Shown here in pieces: positions 6,785-10,260 of a DNA stretch of 10,260 nucleotides. The stretch is from Acidobacteriota bacterium (GTDB lineage: Bacteria > Acidobacteriota > Vicinamibacteria > Vicinamibacterales > UBA8438), in the NCBI GenBank assembly GCA_003533545.1, contig DQEK01000030.1, forward strand, positions 1 to 10,260, written 5' to 3'. How positions within the stretch are numbered: position 1 is the first letter of the stretch; each line of letters starts with the position of its first letter. The position numbers and the translations under genes were made by a program. The notes beneath the pieces were generated by a model. That model was not told the DNA's origin and ran no database searches. It saw nothing but the letters and a program-made list of their open reading frames with translations.

Positions 6785-8158
6785 CTAGATCGCGACCTCA
6801 CCGTTGCTATCCCCAACGCGGTCGATGTCCACACCGAGCTTATGCAGCATGGTCAGCAGCAGGTTCGCCATAGGCGTGCCATCGTCACACAACACGTGCA
6901 GGTTGCCGCTCAATTGTCCATTGGCGTGTCCGGCGAGGAACAAGGGCACACGCAGGTGGTTGTGTACGCTCCCATCACCCATAGGACTGCCATACAACAC
7001 CATCGAGTGATCGAGCAAATTGCCGTCACCATCCGGTGTGTTCTTTAACCGATCAATGAAGTAGCTGACTTGGTCCACATGAAATTCGTTCAGGGTAGCG
7101 AACTCAGCCAGCTTTTCGGACCGGTTGCCGTGATGAGACAGTGAGTGGAACGGGGTATCGACCCCACTGTCCGCGTACACCCGCGAACTGACATCCCGGC
7201 CCATCTTGAAGGCCGACACGCGTGTCACATCGGTACTGAAAGCCAACACCTGCAGGTCAAACATCAGTCGAACGTGGTCGACCCAGGCATCCGGCACACC
7301 AACCGGCGCCTCCGGCAAGTCGATGCCACGTCGCGTCGCGTTCTGACGCTCCACCAGCTGAATCCGTCGTTCGATCTCCCGTACGTCCTGAAGGTAGTCG
7401 TCCAGCCGGGCGCGGTCGACCGAACCGAGGTCGCGCTGGAGGTCGGAGACCTTACCCAAAATTGCATCAAGGATACTCGCGTTGGCACGCCGACGACCGG
7501 CTCGTTGTTCAGGCGTCGCACCGTCACCGAACAGGCGCTCGAAAACCACGCGTGGGTCGCGCTCCATCGGCAGCGGAGTTGTCGGCGACGACCATGAAAT
7601 CGTGTTCGCATACACGCAGCTATACCCGTAACCGCAAGCACCCGTGAGCGACCCAACGTCTTCAACGCACAGTTGAATCGAGGGCAACGGCGTGTCCTGC
7701 CCAAACGCATTGGCGTATATCTGGTCGACCGAGGTGCCGTTGTAAATGTCCGCACCTTCGGTCATTTTCGCGTGCGCCGACGTCAGGAACGCCGCCGACG
7801 AACGGGTGTGGTCCGCGCCAGCTTCCGCCTCCGTCACTGCCGTGGCCGGGGCAATATCCGCGTGACTAACAATGGTGACGTAGTCACGATACGGCTCAAG
7901 CCCTCGCAGAATCGGGGTGGTCTCGAAGTTCCGACCGACCGTCTTGGGCGACCAGTAGTGCAGCCTGGTCCCTTCCGCGGTACTACCGGCAGAGCCATGG
8001 ACCATCTCAAGCGCCGCAAACCGGGTGCCAGGCTGGGCCGCTGACTGCCGAATCGGTGTCTGCGCCGGCATCATGGCTTCAAGCCACGGCAAGGCCAACG
8101 TAACCCCAACGCCACGCAGTGCGGTTCGTCTTGAGATGTGTTTTCTGGTGATATACAT
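6785..8158 (-). CDS. DUF1552 family exported protein
   Basis: This 457-residue protein belongs to the DUF1552 family, whose biochemical function is not established. The N-terminus MYITRKHISRRTALRG carries a twin-arginine-like pair and a short hydrophobic segment (16-30), so Tat export is likely. Family hallmarks are DHTRSSAAFLTSAH (116-129), the cysteine-rich stretch with C164, C175 and C181 leading to NTISWSS, FHSLSHHG (337-344), and MGDGSVHNHLRVPLFLAGH (393-411). The last resembles DUF1501/alkaline-phosphatase-superfamily proteins, which suggests a possible metal site at the histidines (inference). Start choice: a longer frame opens at 8194, but GGGGAGAG lies just upstream of the ATG at 8156-8158, and starting there gives a leader typical of the family. 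It lies 80 bases after the DUF1592-type gene and abuts the ankyrin gene, in one operon. Confidence 0.92.
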   Translation of the reverse strand: MYITRKHISRRTALRGVGVTLALPWLEAMMPAQTPIRQSAAQPGTRFAALEMVHGSAGSTAEGTRLHYWSPKTVGRNFETTPILRGLEPYRDYVTIVSHADIAPATAVTEAEAGADHTRSSAAFLTSAHAKMTEGADIYNGTSVDQIYANAFGQDTPLPSIQLCVEDVGSLTGACGYGYSCVYANTISWSSPTTPLPMERDPRVVFERLFGDGATPEQRAGRRRANASILDAILGKVSDLQRDLGSVDRARLDDYLQDVREIERRIQLVERQNATRRGIDLPEAPVGVPDAWVDHVRLMFDLQVLAFSTDVTRVSAFKMGRDVSSRVYADSGVDTPFHSLSHHGNRSEKLAEFATLNEFHVDQVSYFIDRLKNTPDGDGNLLDHSMVLYGSPMGDGSVHNHLRVPLFLAGHANGQLSGNLHVLCDDGTPMANLLLTMLHKLGVDIDRVGDSNGEVAI

Positions 8159-8162
8159 TGCG

Positions 8163-8170
8163 CTCTCCCC
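8163..8170 (-). promoter_or_regulatory. Ribosome binding site that fixes the DUF1552 start
   Basis: The minus strand reads GGGGAGAG, with the GGGGAG core 6 bases before the ATG at 8156-8158. It lies inside the frame of the longer alternative start at 8194, which argues that the shorter protein is the real one. Confidence 0.7.
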
Positions 8171-8238
8171 GTCACTCAACTCCGACGCCCTCACCGACCG
8201 GACAGCGTTGCCACCCAGTGCCCATTTTGGGGCGGTCG

Positions 8239-10260
8239 CTACTGCCCGACCTCCCGCCTGTTCGTCGTAACACCAGGCGCGGTGTCCGCTCGCCGGTACT
8301 GAAACGGCGTACTCGTCACGATTCCCATGACGTACGCCGAAAACCGGTGGTCCTGTTCCGCGGCCCCTCGGACAACCGTGCGCACTGCCGGCATATCATT
8401 CGGCTGGAACACTCGGCCCGTCGCATACATCAACAAGTTTCTCGCAAAGTTCGACAAAAATAGGTCTTCGTTGTCCAACAGGAATCGCCGCAGACTGACC
8501 GGACCCTCGACCCGCGTACCCTCATAGAGGACGCCGGTCGGGTCAACAACGAAACCGCTGTCTTGCGTCCGCCACGCACCGACTGCATCAAAATTCTCCA
8601 GCGCGAACCCCACCGGGTCAATGACATTGTGGCACGATGCGCAGAATGGGTTCTCCCGATGCTCCACCACCCGCTCTCGTACCGAGAGGTGCTGCCCTCC
8701 GCTCTCGTTTTCCTCTAGCGGTGGTACGTTCGCCGGCGGGCGTGGCGGCGGCGTCCCGAGCAGGACTTCGAGCACCCAGGCGCCGCGGATCACCGGTGAC
8801 GTACGATTCGACACCGAAGTCAGTGTTAGCACGCTCGCATGACCCAGCAGACCGTAACGGCGTTCGTCAGTGATCGGCACCCGGCGGAACCGGTTCCCAA
8901 TCACGTTGGGCAGATCGTAGTGAGTTGCGAGCCGCTGATCGACGAAGGTGTAGTCGGCATCGAGCAGGTCGAGCAGACGCCGGTCCTCCCGAACGATGCT
9001 GTCGAAAAAGAGTTCGGTCTCTCGCCGCATCGATCGATTGAGGTTCTCGTCCCAGTCTGGGAACAGGTACACATCTGGGTGAGCATCACGAAGGTTCTGC
9101 AGATGTAGCCAGTGCGACGCGAAGTTCGTTGACAACGTCTCGGCGCGCGGATCAGCAAGCATCCGTGTGACCTGACGCTCGAGTTCGTCAGGCTCTGACA
9201 GCCGACCGCGTTGGGCGGCATCGAGCAACGGCTCGTCCGGTAAGCTACTCCAGAGGAAGAACGACAACCGAGAGGCAAGCTCTAAGTCAGTCACACGGTA
9301 GAGGCCTCCGGCATCGACCCCGCTCGGAGTCCGTTCGAATCGAAACACGAACTCAGGGTCGGCCAGTATCGCTTGCAGCGCCATCCTAATCCCTGACTCG
9401 AAATCCCCCGTTGTCCGCCCTTCGTCGTAGAGCGCCATCAACCGCGACCGGTCAATCTCGGTCACCGGCCGGCGGAAAGCCTGCCGTGCCAACCGGGTGA
9501 CGATCTCGCTGGCACAGGGCACCTCGTCGGCAGCAGCCGCCGGGCGACACGAGAAGATGTGCTGCCGGCTTGCAGTCTCGCTGACACCGGTCACGTCGTA
9601 GGGACCATCGACACCCAAGTTGCGCAAATGCGGAAGCCCTGTTAAGCCGGGAAAATGTCCGGTCGACAAATCGGCCAGCGCGCGCTCAAACGGCATAACA
9701 AAATCCTGCACCGGGCCAGCCGAGCGCTCGATGAAGGCAGCGGAAATGGTGCGCGGCCCGGCCGCGATTCGGACCGGCGGTGTTCGGAGATCGTCGGTCG
9801 TCTTCATTTTCCGGTCGATGTCCAACAACGCCACGCGCACGCCATCGACTGCAACCTCGATCTGCTCTCCTGCGGCCGGAATGTTGTCACCAAACAACGG
9901 CCCGATGCTCGCGTAGTAGAACGACATCCTGAAGATGTAGTTACCATCTGCAGGGAAATTGTGCCTGACGGCCGTACCGCCCCGAGTACCAAACGGCGCT
10001 CCCGTCACGTGCCGCATCTGCGAGACCGCCTGGGGCACGACGTAGGTCTCCACCAGTGGCGTCGCGTCCGGATCGCCGACGGCCAGTCGGCTGATCTTCC
10101 CCGCGGCCACAATGTAGCTCTCAAGCAACGCCGGCGACACGGTTAGCACGTCCGACATGTTGTCGTAGCCCTGGCTCATGTCGTCGGGCGGTAGCAACCC
10201 CTCCGCGTCGATCTCAAGCTTCACCAGATCACGGACGACATTGGCGTACTCGGTGCGATT
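8239..10260 (-). CDS. DUF1592/DUF1588 multidomain haem c protein, 5' end beyond the window
   Basis: At least 673 residues are visible and the frame stays open to the right edge. The first residues, NRTEYANVVRDL, belong to the interior of DUF1587, so the true start, signal peptide and any N-terminal cytochrome domain lie outside the window. In visible numbering the order is DUF1587 (1-62), a b-rich region resembling a carbohydrate-binding-like insert (about 85-190), DUF1595 (about 252-310, LARQAFRRPVT and ADPEFVFRFE), DUF1592 (about 320-450), DUF1588 (about 468-570) and DUF1585 (about 575-655, YATGR...QPND). DUF1588 contains CASCH (540-544; bases 8629-8643), a covalent haem c site, so the protein should be matured outside the cytoplasm. 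This family is usually paired with DUF1552, as here. Its reaction is unknown; a redox or polymer-degrading role is a guess. A GTG at 10222-10224 is an internal valine codon, not a start. Confidence 0.93.
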   Translation of the reverse strand, partial: NRTEYANVVRDLVKLEIDAEGLLPPDDMSQGYDNMSDVLTVSPALLESYIVAAGKISRLAVGDPDATPLVETYVVPQAVSQMRHVTGAPFGTRGGTAVRHNFPADGNYIFRMSFYYASIGPLFGDNIPAAGEQIEVAVDGVRVALLDIDRKMKTTDDLRTPPVRIAAGPRTISAAFIERSAGPVQDFVMPFERALADLSTGHFPGLTGLPHLRNLGVDGPYDVTGVSETASRQHIFSCRPAAAADEVPCASEIVTRLARQAFRRPVTEIDRSRLMALYDEGRTTGDFESGIRMALQAILADPEFVFRFERTPSGVDAGGLYRVTDLELASRLSFFLWSSLPDEPLLDAAQRGRLSEPDELERQVTRMLADPRAETLSTNFASHWLHLQNLRDAHPDVYLFPDWDENLNRSMRRETELFFDSIVREDRRLLDLLDADYTFVDQRLATHYDLPNVIGNRFRRVPITDERRYGLLGHASVLTLTSVSNRTSPVIRGAWVLEVLLGTPPPRPPANVPPLEENESGGQHLSVRERVVEHRENPFCASCHNVIDPVGFALENFDAVGAWRTQDSGFVVDPTGVLYEGTRVEGPVSLRRFLLDNEDLFLSNFARNLLMYATGRVFQPNDMPAVRTVVRGAAEQDHRFSAYVMGIVTSTPFQYRRADTAPGVTTNRREVGQ

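Noticed and set aside
7264..7755. Long open frames overlapping the real genes in other frames, for example here and at 9655-10146 and 1546-1923
   Set aside because: They lie wholly within well-identified genes, show arginine/proline-rich translations with no family resemblance, and are expected from high-GC codon bias.
6785..8194. DUF1552 gene starting at 8194
   Set aside because: The extra 12 residues do not look like a leader and contain the ribosome binding site for the ATG at 8156-8158.
8239..10224. Complete 661-residue gene starting at 10224
   Set aside because: The codon at 10222-10224 is GTG and lies inside DUF1587. The frame continues as NRTEYANVVRDL to the right edge, so the gene is partial and this is an internal valine.

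Overview
The window is GC-rich chromosomal DNA, densely coded and with low-overlap gene spacing. The gene families present are the Tat-exported molybdenum hydroxylase set, the DUF1592/DUF1588 plus DUF1552 pair, and a secreted ankyrin protein. This mix is typical of uncultured Acidobacteriota (Vicinamibacteria-like) and also occurs in Planctomycetota and Verrucomicrobiota. The Acidobacteriota assignment is an inference from gene content only; no marker gene is present. There are no tRNA or rRNA genes, no transposase, no CRISPR array and no sign of a mobile element.

Left block (bases 1-3157, minus strand): a molybdenum hydroxylase operon of the xanthine dehydrogenase/aldehyde oxidase type. Transcription runs right to left through a Tat-signal [2Fe-2S] subunit, then the large molybdopterin subunit, then the first 17 codons of what looks like the FAD subunit, cut by the left window edge. 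Each gene has a strong Shine-Dalgarno sequence, and the first two genes are 1 base apart. The three parts make one oxidoreductase, probably exported folded through the single Tat signal on the iron-sulphur subunit.

Middle (3158-5160): a 371-base divergent intergenic region carries an AT-rich array of three 10-bp repeats, a good operator candidate. It is followed on the plus strand by an ArnT-like polyprenyl-phosphate-dependent GT-C glycosyltransferase, a multi-pass membrane protein.

Right block (5207-10260, minus strand): a three-gene cassette. First comes a DUF1587/1595/1592/1588/1585 multidomain protein with a CxxCH haem c motif, whose 5' part lies beyond the right edge. Next is a DUF1552 protein with a twin-arginine-like leader, and last a secreted ankyrin-repeat protein whose ATG directly follows the DUF1552 stop codon. 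All visible signals point to the cell envelope. The biochemical role of this cassette is not established, and it is the best candidate here for an undescribed system.
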